From Chiua virens (lineage: Eukaryota > Basidiomycota > Agaricomycetes > Boletales > Boletaceae): 64,000 nt of DNA. The stretch is from assembly GCA_019787685.1 (NCBI GenBank), contig JAHNUO010000006.1, positions 620,001-684,000 of the forward strand, in the 5' to 3' direction. Of the stretch, positions 45,686 to 58,400 are shown one piece after another. The translations under genes were made by a program, and so were the position numbers. Numbering within the stretch: the stretch's first letter is position 1; the number at the start of each line of letters is the position of its first letter. The notes beneath the pieces are model-generated. The model did not search any database, was not told the DNA's origin, and saw only the letters and a program-made list of their open reading frames with translations.

Positions 45686-46863
45686 CCAGGCTGGGTTGGG
45701 CAGAAGGACGAGAAAGGACAGCCACTGACTAGTACTCCAAGAATCAATCATTTCATTAACGGCGTTCTCACGACCAACAATCTATATACACTAGCTACCT
45801 GTCGTGCGATGCATCTGACACGGGTATGTGCACTGTTCTCACTCGGAACAAAGAACTCCTTCGGGTGACTAAGTGCCGTCAAAGCCTTTGACGGATTCCG
45901 GAGGGCACGAAAAGGATCGGAAACTCGAAAGTTGAGGCTTTCGACTCGCCCGCCGCTGGTGCCTTTCCTCTGACGACCGCAGGAAAACTAGTAAACGGAG
46001 AGATGATCACCACTCTGTTCAATTTTCTCTGCGAACAACTCACATTCGTCTATGGATTGTGGGAGGGCAGTATCGGTTATTATCTTCGTGGCTAGTACGT
46101 GAGATTCTTTGACATCCTTTGCTTGGGTCATTAAAGCCGCACACGGCAGGAATGAAAAAGACGCCAGCGTCCATTGCTTAGGCTGTTCGCGCTGCTTTTC
46201 ACTGTCGAAGCGTGATAAGTTTAGGAGGATTGTCAAGGACTCTGCCTGCGGTTTTCGGGCCAGTCGAATGGCTGTTTGCGTTCGCGAAGAGCCACCTACT
46301 AACACTCGGCCCCACCATCTTTGTCGTTGGGTTCCACCACTCACTGCCTTGTAACATCTCATAGGCCTGGGTACCGGACCCATAGCGACGCCGTGGCTGC
46401 TTGACTCTGTCTCGATCATCAATACGAAAGTCCCCATATTGAGCGAGTGCCATCTGTGTGTCAAGTGCGACAGAGCTGGGTTCAGAATAGTGGGCCTGAC
46501 GTGAACCCCGCAAGTGAGAGCTACGAGGGTGCGTGCTGAAGTTGGTTGATGCTGTACTGTATAACGCACCAGGCCCTTTTATAGTCTTCTAGGGGTGGCG
46601 TGCCTCCACGGTCTCAATGAGGGTGTGAAGAGAGACCACTGTCGAAGCACGTCGCAAAAGGCAGAACAAAACACAAGAATACACCCGCCACTTGTCATGC
46701 GTACAAACACATGGGTCATTTTCATTTGAGCCAGGGTGTCCACCGAGACGCCAGTTCACTTTGGGCGTCGGCGAATGATCAACCTTGTTGATGAAGGGAT
46801 ATCGGTAACGTAGGCAGATAAGACTACAGGACATTTGGTCATGGACTCGGAGTACCGAATCAG
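45686..46863. other. Intergenic region with unconvincing open frames
   Basis: A 193-codon minus-strand frame (45988-46569) and a 104-codon frame overlapping it are open, but the first begins with GTG and neither shows a known motif, a supported promoter or a good splice partner. They may be part of an unrecognised small gene. Not called. Confidence 0.3.
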
Positions 46864-47901
46864 TCATCGGGGCATCGGTCGACCAGGCTGTGCTCTCCGT
46901 TTTAGAATCACACGCGCGAGCATTGCAGCGGTGAAGGCTGACAATGAATACCTAGTGGTATGAAGTCAGATACGGACATGGGAAAACTACATTGCCATAC
47001 CACGTAACCACATACGACAGATGTGCATTCCGCACATCAACTGTAGCTGAGCGTCCAACTGGTATTCCTTTACTGAGGTATGCAGCAGCATCGCCCGCGT
47101 GACCCTCTACATATCGCGGATTCAAGAACATCGTCCCCAAGATAGTGAGGTTACGCACCGAATATTTGTTCAACGAAGACAGGCTGAACTCCAGTAGCTT
47201 CTCCTCCTGCCGATTCGGCCATTGAGTCAATGTCTGCCCAATACCACTTGCCCTCCGCGGGCTGATTGTCTGGAGTAAAGGAGTTTCGCTTGTGCGATGT
47301 TCGGAGCATGCCTAGAATCTGGACCTCGCCTTCCTCGCCTCGAGCATAATTGTCGGAAAAATCCTTGCTGATGAAACCCCGGTCGACCAAGACAGTGGAA
47401 CCATCGGTCCTCAACAAAGGAGTGATGACGTGGTAGCCATGGGTACCATCACGAACACGGGGACCCAGCAACATTGCATGTGCATGGTCCCAATGACCTT
47501 GGAGCAGGACTCGACGAAAAGCAAACTCTGGTATCAAGGACACACTTGGAATGGTTTTAGAGTCTCGCTGTTCTAGAGGAGACGTGCTCGCACTTTATTC
47601 GTTTCGGAAGTGAAATTGCATCTCGTTGCAGCTTTTCTTCTAGCTCGTCGATCAGATTGATCTTCCATTGGAGGCGTTGCAGCTGCCAGGTCCCCAAGGC
47701 GAACGTAAAAATGGGAATGAAACCCAAAAGCAAGATCGTTGGGCTCGACCAGGATGATTTCTTTGCAGTATAATTGGATGTCCCAGGTCCTGAGGCCTCG
47801 CTGGTATGTAGATGTCCTGGTCCTGGTATTTGGCGACGCTGGGTCGACTTGGAGGTTGCCAACACGCGACTTGAGAGCCTGCTACGAGACAATGAGAACA
47901 T
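46864..47901 (-). CDS. SHY1: SHY1/SURF1, cytochrome c oxidase assembly factor
   Basis: ATG 47901; exons near 47600-47901, 47158-47550, 46985-47110 and a last short exon ending at TGA 46864. About 290 aa. SURF1 helps insert heme a into Cox1 in the mitochondrial inner membrane. Seen: Arg/Ser-rich presequence (MFSLSRSRLSSRVLATSKS), first membrane helix with LGFIPIFTFALGTWQLQRLQ, RRVLLQGHWDHAHAMLLGPR, STVLVDRGFIS, NSFTPDNQPAEGKWYWAD, and VDVRNAHLSYVVTWY before the second helix. The final intron is uncertain: the frame-keeping choices are a GC donor just after TGGTATG (giving WYAFTAAML) or a weak GTCCGT donor 20 bases later. Divergent from SLA2 with 207 bp between starts. Confidence 0.9.
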
Positions 47902-48108
47902 GCCAGTCTTTGAAATCTTGGAGACGCGGTCAGGAGAGCTATAAAGTTCGGGTTCACACGGACTATTCTAAGCCCTGATGACAACACACTGCGCCTTCAA
48001 CTTGAAGGTTCAACCATTGTCTTCAAGTGCACTCCCAGCATCTGACAGCAAGTCACCCAGGCAGCATGCAAGTTCATACAGAACGCATATTCATCGCAGA
48101 CCAGCTGA

Positions 48109-51100
48109 ATGAGTCGCTCCAGGTCTTACCGAAAACGTCCCGGCTTCGACATTGACGGCGGTGACGAGGTACATTATCCCACCCGCCCCGTCGATAAAGA
48201 CAAGGCCGAGCAAGAACTAGTAATCAACATAAAGAAAGCTACCAGTCCAGATGAGACTGCTCCAAAACAGAAACACGTCCGGAGTACGTTCATGACTCCT
48301 TTGGCACCCATCTTGCAGTCTGACGTTAGTAGAATGTATCGTTTACACCTGGGATTATCATAGCTCAATATCATTTTGGAGTGGCCTACGTGTTCAACCT
48401 ATATTGTCCTGACGAAGTTCAAACGTTCAAGGCCCTCATCACTGTTCACAAAGTCCTACAGGAGGGTCACCCCAACGTGCGTGTCCGACTCGACATACAC
48501 TGACGTCCGTCGCCGCTCATTTTCTGCAAATGTAGACCATTAAGGAGGCTCATGGGCAGACTGGATGGCTTGAGACTTGTGCTCGCACCGTTGCTACCGA
48601 TGGCGCGCGAGGTCAGTCCGCCTATGTGTTCTGCACTCGATTCTTCACCTGTTACTAGGATATGGATCCCTAATAAGAACATACGTCCAGTTTATTCTTG
48701 CAAAGCTTCGTTTTCACCGTCTTCGCCCGGAATTCAATGGCCTATTCGAGTACGAGGAGTATATCTCTCTCAAGGGCATCGACGATCCCAATGAAGGGTA
48801 AGAAGATAAACTGACTCATTCCTATGTGGCTTAATGAACCATAGATATGAGACTATTACCGATCTTATGGGCCTGCAAGATCAAATTGAGTCTTTTCAAA
48901 GAATGGTTTTCGCCCACTTCAGGCATTCAATCAATAACGAATGTCGAATCTCTTCTTTGGTACCACTTGTCAAGGAGAGTTGGGGAATATACAGGTTTAT
49001 AACGAGTATGCTGCGGGCCCTGTACCGACGTAAGGTTTCTATCACTACTCAAAGCAGTCCGTTCACCTCTTTTAAAACAGGAACGAATGACCATGAGGCA
49101 TTGGAACCGCTACGCGAACGTTTCAACGCACAGCACTATAATTTACGCAAGTTCTACTACGAATGTTCCAATCTGAAGTATTTGACTGGTCTTATTAATG
49201 TACCAAAGCTTGGTCAGGTCAGCACTCATCCCCTATGACTCTTCGGCGTTCATCATTACAAAATGCTAGGAACCACCCAACCTTTTTGACTCTGGCGATG
49301 CTCCAGATCTCCCAGCGCGACCAAAATCTACTGCGACGCCGGCTCCACCTCCGGCGCCATCCCCAGATGCCGCGGCTGTGAACGAACAAGCGCGGATGCT
49401 CAAGGAGTACGAGGATCAACAAGTTGCTTTGCGCGCTCAACGAGAAGCCGAGGAACGGGTAAGGCTAGAGCGTGAAGCGCAACAGCAACGCGAGTTCGAA
49501 GAGCGCCAGCGCGAACAGGGAGAACGCGAACGCTTAGCACAAGAACAACTCTTGCAACAACAGATGTTGCAATATAACAACCAAGCCGCCCAGCAGGCGA
49601 GTGAGTATCAAAGAGAATTGCTGGCTATGAGAGGCCAGTATGAGAGGGACCAACTCTTGCTAGAACAGTACGATCATGTAGGTTTTATTTTCCTATTGGC
49701 TTCAACGCTGTTGACGTCCCGAACAAGCGAGTTAGAGCGTTGGAAGGAGAGCTAGCAGCGAGCGCCGCAAACATTAATGCGCAGATGGCCTCAAAAGATG
49801 AGTTGATCAAGCAGCTGCAGGACCAGGTGACCCTCTGGCGGAATAAATACGAAGCGCTGGCCAAGCTTTACAGCCAGCTTAGAACCGAACACCTGGACAT
49901 GCTCGCGAAGTTCAAGCAGATGCAACTCAAAGCAAACTCTGCGCAAGAAGCAGTTGATCGTATGGAGCGTATGGAACGAGATTTGAAGGCAAAGAACTTG
50001 GAGCTCGCGGACATGATTCGTGAGCGTGACCGGGCTCGCTTCGACGTTGATCGGCAAAAGTCATCGCACAAGGATGAGCTTGAGCGTTTGCGTCGAGAGC
50101 TTAATTTCGCCAATGAACGAGCAGAGGACGCTACGCGGTCGAAGGGTTCTGAGGTGTCTAGTGTCCTTACCAAATACAACCGCCAGCTGAATGAACTGGA
50201 AGACTCTCTGAGGGTAACGCGCTCTCTGGTGATCCCGCGAAATACTGATCAGTTTGCAGGCGAAACAACTTCAAATCGATGATTTGTTGGTCAAACTCAA
50301 CAATGCGAGCGGTGATCTGGAACGCTTGCGCGAAGAGAAGGATCAAGAGATAATGATTCTTCAAGAGGGTATGGATAGTACTATCCAGCAGCTATCAGAA
50401 GCACAGCAGGTAATTTGATTTGTGTACTCCCCATAATATGATCTGACCTCTTGTCCAGAACCAGGGCCTTTCGGAAGAGGCCACCAATGCTCAGATCGAC
50501 ACCCTTATCTTGGACAATCGTAAGAAGCTGAATGATATTATTGGTGCGTCTATGAAACACTGCCTGATCTATTATGTATCTCACCCCATATGTAGACTCG
50601 ATTTTGCAAGCATGCGTGCACAAGGTCGATGATGCAATCTACGAGCTTGAGTCTCCTACTCAGGCTGGGAATATCAACTCGACGCCGGAATACACCTTGT
50701 CTATGATCGAGAAGGCCGTCAATAGCGCCACAGACTTTGCTACCATTTTCAATCTTCACCTCGGAGGGGACGCGGGCGGCGACTACGTCGACGTGATCAA
50801 AGGCGCCAACGAGTTTGCACAGGTGTTGTCTGACGTTCTGATCAACTGCAAGGGGGTCACCCGGCTTGCCAACGATGATGATGCTTCCGACAAAATTGTT
50901 GCCGTCGCCAGGGGGGCTGGGGATGTTGGATTGCGATTCTTCCTCAACTTACAGTCGTACAAGCTTGACTTGCTCCAGTCCGCTCAGCGCAAGGACGTTG
51001 CCATGCGCAATAACCATGAAGCCAGGGCGGCACTCACTCGCTTGTCGGAGATCATTGACACGCTGGTTCCGAAGGGCTCCTAAAGGCGGACTCGCGAAGG

Positions 51101-51830
51101 CCAATGGCGATATTGGAGACATTGTTGAACGGGAGATGCTCAACGCAGCGCAGGCTATCGAGGCTGCCACTCAAAGGCTACAAGAACTCATGTCTCGTCC
51201 GCGCGACTCATCACGGTTTAGCGCTGTGGACCTCCAAGTCCACGATTCAATTCTCTCAGCAGCGATGGCAATCACGAGTGCCATTGCCCGCCTCATCCGG
51301 GCTGCGACGGAGTCCCAGCACGAGATCGTCGCCCAAGGAAAGGGTCGAGCACAGTGCAGCAGTTCTACAAGCGCAACAATAGGTGGACAGAGGGCCTTAT
51401 CTCTGCTGCGAAATCGGTCGCGTTTGCTACAAATCTGCTTATTGAAAGTGCTGATGGTGTACTATCTGGGACGCACTCACTCGAGCAACTGATCGTTGCC
51501 TCGAACGAGGTAGCGGCGGCTACAGCCCAGCTCGTTGCCGCGTCTCGCGTCAAGGCAAACCTCATGTCCAAGACCCAGGAGCGCCTGGAACTTGCTGCCA
51601 AAGCCGTTACCGAGGCTTGCAAAGCGCTTGTCAAGCAAGTCAAGACCATCTCTGCGAAACAAGTGCAAGAGGAAGAAGTGGACTACAAGAATATGGCCGC
51701 TTTGGAGTTCAAGCGGCGCGAGATGGAGCAACAGGTCGAGATTCTGAAGCTGGAAAAAGAGCTTGGTGCCGCGAGGCATCATCTGGGCGCGATGCGGCGC
51801 GCCGGGTACCATACGGAGGAGACAGACTAA
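48109..51830 (+). CDS. SLA2: SLA2/End4 (HIP1R family) endocytic adaptor (three frame breaks)
   Basis: Eleven exons: 48109..48283, 48333..48476, 48536..48611, 48659..48797, 48845..49029, 49081..49217, 49270..49677, 49728..50213, 50260..50409, 50459..50543, 50596..51830; about 1,060 aa. Sla2 links clathrin-coated pits to actin. Seen: ANTH domain (KHVRKCIVYTWDYHSSISFW, DEVQTFKALITVHKVLQEGH, NLKYLTGLINVPKLGQ), Pro-rich linker, Gln/Glu-rich coiled coil (residues about 330-620), and the I/LWEQ actin-binding domain (NRWTEGLISAAKSVA, LIVASNEVAAATAQLVAASR). Extra bases break the frame at 48410 (TCC then TGA) and 51081 (TCC then TAA), and one base is missing near 51345; the last two cancel in length. 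Conserved sequence abuts each break, so no intron can explain them. Confidence 0.94.
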
Positions 51831-52689
51831 GTGTCTATCGACGTGAGCTGACTCGGTCTCTCGTTCGTTTTTGTTTTCGTTTCTCCATCAATTATCTACG
51901 TGTAATATGCTTACCTGGGACGGGAAATCGCACACATCACGCTGGTATAAATACGTGATATTTGGGCTTACGCTGAAACGTTACTGTAACATGCGAGCCT
52001 CATGATCGAGCCTCACTGGCACCACGAATCCATTGGCAGCTCCGAGTCGCGATGCTTTCCGAGCAGCGAGCTACGTTGCTGGCAGGATTTTTTGTGTTTG
52101 CATGGGTCTCGAGTGGATTGCTGATGTTTACCGCGGGACGATCAGGCGATCAGGCGCGTGGTTTTTCTCTGGACACCAGTAACATCTTGTGAGTCACCCG
52201 ATGTGCACCAACGCACCATGCTAGCGCGCGAGTCTGCTGGGCAACACGGATGTTCATGACAAGTCTCAGAATAGACTTGATCGATGTCGACGACCATTGA
52301 ATCATAGAATTCGTGTTGCGAACCGAGTCCACATGTCAACATCGCCAGTGGTCCTCGGACAAGATGTTCGAGGAGTAAGTTATTTGAGCTGTAACCATCG
52401 TGCGGTAAGTCGAGAGCGAACAAATGCCACCGCCCCCATGGCATCAACACCAACGTCAAACACTGTACCATCGCGATGACGCCGTCTAGCAAATGTGCCT
52501 GACCAACTAGCCAACCCATCATCCCATCCTGCGCAGCGCTTATGATACCCACGTGGAAGGTGATCCATGTGGCAAGTACTGTGACAGTCAGTGTCAGTGC
52601 CTGCCTCAGTCTCAACCAATCTCACAGAAAAAGACGGTCAATAGCGGAGCCACTACATTGACAGGGTCGAAGTTTGAAGTTGGATCCTA
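51831..52689. other. Convergent 3' region, no gene seen
   Basis: About 0.85 kb between convergent genes. A 157-codon minus-strand frame (52142-52615) contains hydrophobic stretches but starts without promoter or motif support; possibly part of the 3' end of the neighbouring membrane protein through an unseen intron. Not called. Confidence 0.3.
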
Positions 52690-53680
52690 TTACCATGTGA
52701 GCAAACTGATGACAGTGCAGAAGGACCAGTTAGACATGGATAGCCAAATTGAGTAAACAACATCGTCCGAGGCCTCATCCCAATTCCGCCCAAACATCTT
52801 GCTCATCTCGCTCATGAATAGCTTGCGCAGCGCGCGGCATATCTGACATCCTTCCCGGGCGCGCATCATCTTGTGCGTCAAATAGGACTGGGTCCCCAAT
52901 AAGAGGCTCGTCGAGTTCTGGGTCTTCATCTTCGTCTTCGAGATCGAGGTCGAGATTACGATACCCGGCACGACGAACCGAAGATATATCGATTGGTTTT
53001 GGTCGCGAAAATATCGACTGCCCAGATCTGATAGCCTGTCAATTCATGGTGACGCGTCGGAAAAACAAGACGTACTGTCTCATCACCGCAGCCAAGCGCC
53101 CAAACTGCAACACATTACGAGCAATTAACAACAGGGTATCGAGCAGTTCTTCTTCCTTGCTCGTAGCACCGCAACCGGCAAATGCAATGACTAGGAGTGT
53201 GACTGCGCAAAACAATGTTAGGATGAGATCGAATATGTTGTAAGGTGATCTCCAGAATTGCTGGGCTCGGGGTTAGCTTTCCCGACGTCAACCATTCAAG
53301 GTCATTGGAAGAACACACTCTTCCAAAGGCGACGAAACGAACGCCGACTTCAAGAATCATTGAAGTGTTGATGATAATTTCGAGTACGTAGAACGCAATT
53401 CCTGGACATCCGTCTGACAAACTGAGCGCGACGGTTGTGACCGAGAGTGCAGCCATCACGAGATAGAGAATTATGTACGTCCGCGAATGTACAAAACGGT
53501 TGGCAATGCCGCGTGTTATTTCTTTGCGGGTGAGAGTGTATATCGAGCTCTGACGCGGTTGAGGTCTGAGATAACAAGGCACAGGTCAACAGGGTTCGGA
53601 TGCTACACAATAGGGACGCACGTCTGCTCTGATGGCGACGTATCCGCAGCATCGGGGTGAGTGGGAACTGCCTCAGACAT
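52690..53680 (-). CDS. Small ion-transport-domain membrane protein
   Basis: ATG 53680; exon 1 53622..53680, then exons joined at GRQFWRSPYN and VMRQSGQSIF (introns about 48-60 bp, phases agree), ending near 52690; about 290 aa. Three clear membrane helices (YIILYLVMAALSVTTVALSL, FYVLEIIINTSMILEVGVRF, IFDLILTLFCAVTLLVIAFA) and a Phe/Gly-Arg turn after the second helix resemble the S1-S4 part of voltage-gated channel (Ion_trans) proteins; the segment QFGRLAAVMRQ may be a short S4-like helix with few Arg residues. No pore segment. The tail is acidic (DLEDEDEDPELDE) and ends with WDEASDDVV. Fungal stand-alone Ion_trans proteins of this size exist; transport activity is not shown by the sequence. 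Confidence 0.68.
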
Positions 53681-54040
53681 GGCTGAGTGAGTAGCAAGCA
53701 TGTGTCATGGTGGTCGCGGGTGCACTAGGGCCAATGTGAACTCTGGAGATGGGGACGTCCAAACAAGTGCAAACACTTTACAAGTGTCCCTCCACCGTCC
53801 AAAAAAAAAGGTCTCAACGTCCAGCGCAGCTTCTGGATCGAGGCCACTGTTTTTCTATGATGTCCAGTACCGAACAAAATGGTAGTTGTAAGTAGCGCGA
53901 CAAGTACTGTACTAGGGACTGTCGGAGTTTGAAATATGTGGGACTGATTCGTCACGTAATCCTCTCAATCAGCCTTAACTTGTCCTTGACCACAACCATC
54001 CACCTCTTTGACACCATCGTCCTCATACAATCTAATCAAG

Positions 54041-55420
54041 ATGGGTGGCGGAGACTTGAATATGAAGAAATCCTGGCACCCGCTTCTGCTGAAAAACCAG
54101 GAGCGGGTCTGGTTGGAAGAAAAGAAAGCTGTACGTGTTCTCGGCTTTATCACTTATCGTCGGACCAACAAACGTCTCCCAGCTTGAGGAAAAGAAGAAG
54201 CTTGACCAGCTTCGCAAGGAGAAGGAGGAAGAACGTCAGCTACAGGAGCTTCAACGTCTTCAAGAAGAACAAACAGGGAAGAAAAGAACTGAGAAACTAG
54301 AATGGATGTATACCACCCCAGCTACGGGTAACAGCCAAAACCCTAATGATCTGGAGGACTACCTTCTTGGAAAGAAGCGAGTGGACAAGATCCTGACTGC
54401 GGATGACAATGCCAAGGTACGCCCCATCTCTTTTTATTGATGTGTTTCTTCCTCTGACGGTGTGTCTAGTTGGGGGCGTCGCACAAGAATTTTATTGCTG
54501 TCCAAAATGCCAATACTGCACGAGATATTGCGTCGAAAATCCGCGAGGACCCCTTATTTGCGATGAAGCAACAGGAGCAGGCAGCCTACCAGGCGTTGAT
54601 GTCTAACCCCCTTCGCCTTCGTGACTTACAGGAACGTAATGGCATCAAGCCGAAGAAGAGTAAGGACAAGGAGAAGAAGCGGCATAAAAAGGACAAGAAA
54701 GACAAGGAAAAGGCAAAGGACAACGAGTATCGTACGCGAGGACGGACGCCCTCACAGAGCTCAAGCCTCATGGACGATCACCGGAGGCGCCGCTCTCCTT
54801 CAGACGACCGTTACAACCGTGATTACACGAGGCGTTCATCCAGTCCCTATACTCGTCGTTCTCGGTCTCCCATCCGCTCTCATCGCGATGACTATGGGGA
54901 CGAGTACAGCTCACGGAGAAGTAAAAGCCGCAGCCCTGAGCCTTATCATCCGCGTCGAACGTGGCCCCGCTCTGATGAATCCGATGATAATAGGCGGAGC
55001 TATTCGAGAGTTGAGGAACGTCGGAGCCGATATATTGATGACGTGAGGAAGCGCCGACGTAGTCCTACACCTGTCAAGGACAACGCGAAGCGTTCGCGGC
55101 TCTCATCCCCTCCATCACAATCTCGTCCCCATCCGACAGATTCGGCTTCGAAGCCTTCGAACGATGACAATCACCGTGCTGCACGGTTAGCTGCCATGCA
55201 GTCCAATGCAACTACCATGGAAGCCAACCGACAGAAACGTTTGTTGGATCTCCTAGCAAAGGAAAAGGCAGAGTTAGTAGCTGAAAACGAAGCAAGGTCG
55301 AAATCAAGAGGCACGGGAAACTTCTTGAGCCAGGAGCAGAAGAGAGTGTTTGGCGGTGAGGGAGGTCTAGAAGATCGGATTCGAAGGGGGCGTGGTGGCC
55401 TCGTCGTTGATGCGGACTGA
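54041..55420 (+). CDS. CWC25: CWC25, splicing factor of the activated spliceosome
   Basis: Three exons: 54041..54130, 54183..54416, 54470..55420; 424 aa. Cwc25 promotes the first catalytic step after Prp2 action. The N-terminus [16 protein letters not shown] plus [16 protein letters not shown] is the diagnostic start of the family (CIR-type domain), followed by a coiled coil ([20 protein letters not shown]), [21 protein letters not shown] and the [14 protein letters not shown] motif. The C-terminal 200 residues are an Arg/Ser- and Lys-rich low-complexity tail, longer than in yeast and like that of multicellular relatives. Intact. Head-to-head with the ion-transport gene with 360 bp between starts. 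Confidence 0.94.
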
Positions 55421-58400
55421 GTACTTATTACGATATTGTTCTTCCATCCAGCTACGCGTGCGTACGTTATCACAGTTTCGATTACAGCTACGTATATCAT
55501 GACCGTCGGAAGACTTCTGAGTTCTCCCAAACTAAACCAGCGGGGACCGTCTGTAGGATTGGTGAACGTCAGGGAACGCGATGCGGTGACTGAAGTTCTT
55601 TGCGCCGGGCTGTACGATCGTGGGACGTGACAGAGAATCGAACTTCAAGGTTGTGGTAATCATGGTCTTCAGCCTGTCGCCGTCACATCGCGTGGAATTT
55701 CTCCAGAAAAGCTGAGCAACGTGATCCAGTTTCGTTCCTCAAGAGGAACCTGAGGCTACCCATCACAACGTTATAGATGACGATGACCACGCGCCGGCAG
55801 GTGACTTACCTTATCAGCAACCCATTTTCGCAAACGGAGCTGGCGCTCCCCCAGGGTATGAGGGACCGACGAAAGCTTGGCCCATTGCCAGAACAGATCG
55901 AACGAAGACTGACGTTTGGACCGTCCCTTCTCCTGAGCGACCTTGGGGTAAAAAGAACGGCTCTGAACAGCAGACGTTTACTTGTGAGTCGCGACTCGAC
56001 CTATTGGAACATATGAATGTACCTTCCTCTGGCGGACCGCCGGCGGCACCGTCAGTTCGGAAGCAAAGTGAACGTGGTGTTGTTCGACCGACCGAGAAGC
56101 CATCGAGGCTGGGCTGGGTGGAGGTGGAAACAGATGGATTGTGATTCCGAGGACCTTTTTCAACTAGGTCATTGAATAGCCCGAGACCGATTTAAAACAT
56201 GGTGTGGCAGACAGAATCAAAACGCATCAAACACAAGAAAATCGATTACGACGGAGGTATACACGTTTATGACGACAGACAAACCGAGCCTAGGATCTGC
56301 TAGGCAACGAAGCCTGGTGGGAGTATATCACATAGTTAACCCTACAGTAACGGGAGGGTCGTTGTGGCAGCTTCATCAAGCTGCACTGCGCTTACGAAGG
56401 TGACGCCGGACGATGAGGGCAAAGTCCTATGTCATAATGAGCTACGGTGGTCGTATGGATGGGATAAGCTCGTACAATAACCAAATGGACGGATCCAAGG
56501 CGCATGTACGCGCTGTCTCCGCCGTTCATTTGAGAAACGACTGTACGCAAGCCAGCCATGCAATCATCTTCCAGGATCGTTGTCTGTGTTTCTCTCTGTC
56601 AGTCAGACCAAGAAAGTAAATTGTTTCGCTGAATTCTAACCAGAAAAAGTGGGCCAGGAATTGGATCAGCGCGAGTTAGAAGCACCTCATCTTCAAAGTC
56701 AGTGTCCTCGGCAGGTTCCTTTGGCTGTGTGGTGAGACCAGGTCATTGTGATGAATGGGGTCCCATACCATCATATCCGAGGAGCCAGACGACAGGGTAC
56801 GGGTTATGGTGTAAGGGTGGTACCTTCTGTGACGCAATGATTGATAGCTCGGGAGCCTCATATACGGTGACCTTGGAACGTCGTTCTCGGTGGAGCATAA
56901 CTTTTCGTAAGGAATGGACATTTAGCGCGGGCGCGAAAGGGAGGAAGATGTGGAGTCGGAAAGGTTGAGGGGAAAAGGGGGGATGGGTCGGACGACCATC
57001 CAAGAGCTGGTTTTGAGTCTCTGTGCACGTTCCCGAGGCATGCAAAGCATATTTTGCCAATTTAAAGGCCGCGTTGTGTCGGAGGCTTGGTAGGATCTCC
57101 GCTGTCTGGTTTTGGTTGAAAGACTGCTTGTCTGTCGAAGGTGTGGGTGAAGTCTAGGGTGGTGAATTCTTGGGTCCCATCAGCAGACATTGCTGCTCAC
57201 GTTTGATTGGCTCCCAAGGTAAGGGTGCAACAACTGCTCGATTCCATTCACCATCATGGAACTTCTTCTGTGACGACCCAGGGCGGAAATGAGGATTCAG
57301 GGTATGAAGAAATTTTTTGTCACCGCAAGATTACTATCCACTGGCATCCCAGACGACGAAATAGGCAAGCAGGTTTTTCTGAGCGCAAAGGTGCTCAAGC
57401 TTCGATTCATGGGACATATGCCAGGTACTGCCTCATCCGCTCGTTTCAGACAATCCATATAGCCATAAACAGATCTGACCTTCCATTGCTTCCTCCAGAA
57501 ACCTGTCCGCTCTCTGATCTCTGGCGTCAGCCTCGGAGCGGAATGGATTGGAGGTCATGTGATCCATCCGCACTGCCACAGAGAAGTCATAATACTAGTT
57601 GACCGTTCAGAACTACACCTATCAGAAAAAATGGCTTGTTGAATATCGTCTCTAGAAAGGGGCCGCAGAATTTGTTGCAAAAACTCTGAATCACCATTCG
57701 TGTCGTTCATGTTCAACGTGAGTGCGCCCACGGCATGGCCGACCTACCCTAGTCCAATTGTACGGCTGCAAGAAATCCTTCGGAGGGATAATCAAGTTCA
57801 AATTGTGGCGATATCGTTCCGTATCCGAGGAGCGGTTGTATAGCTGGCAATTGTGCGTCACCCCTTGTTAGGCTCTCGGTGGCCTGAGGTGTCAGGCCTT
57901 CAGGCCTTCAGGACTCAGAAGGGAAGTCAAGGATAACTCAGGTTACTCACCTACGAGGGGCCCTCATTATGCGGGCATTGTAGTGCGCTTCATGTTCTGG
58001 GAATATCGCCGACCGTAGCTGACTGTGAGTGCAGTTGTGTTTCTTTCGGTGCCGACTACTGTCGAAATTCGGTGGGTGGAGGTAAAACACCTTGAAGAAG
58101 CAGCCAATTCACACTGCCACACTCAGTTCAAGGTGACCCGAGATATACACCGCTCCGATTTTGCGGGTAATAGACTGGAGTCGATATTTGTCCCTCACAC
58201 TGAAGTGTAATGAACGACGGTTGTATTCACTCTCCGCGAATTTATGAGTGCCCTTAGAAGAGTGTCAATGCATTTGCGCCCACAGTGTGACATGTGTATG
58301 GGGCTTCTTTCATTATAACATGTGTCCGACCCGCGCCTGCTGGGCAGTGGGAACTGGCACTGATGACTTTGGGGCCCGGGGCTGAGCGCTGAGCGCTGAG

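Noticed and set aside
45988..46569. 193-codon minus-strand frame
   Set aside because: GTG start, no motif, and a competing overlapping frame; too weak to call.
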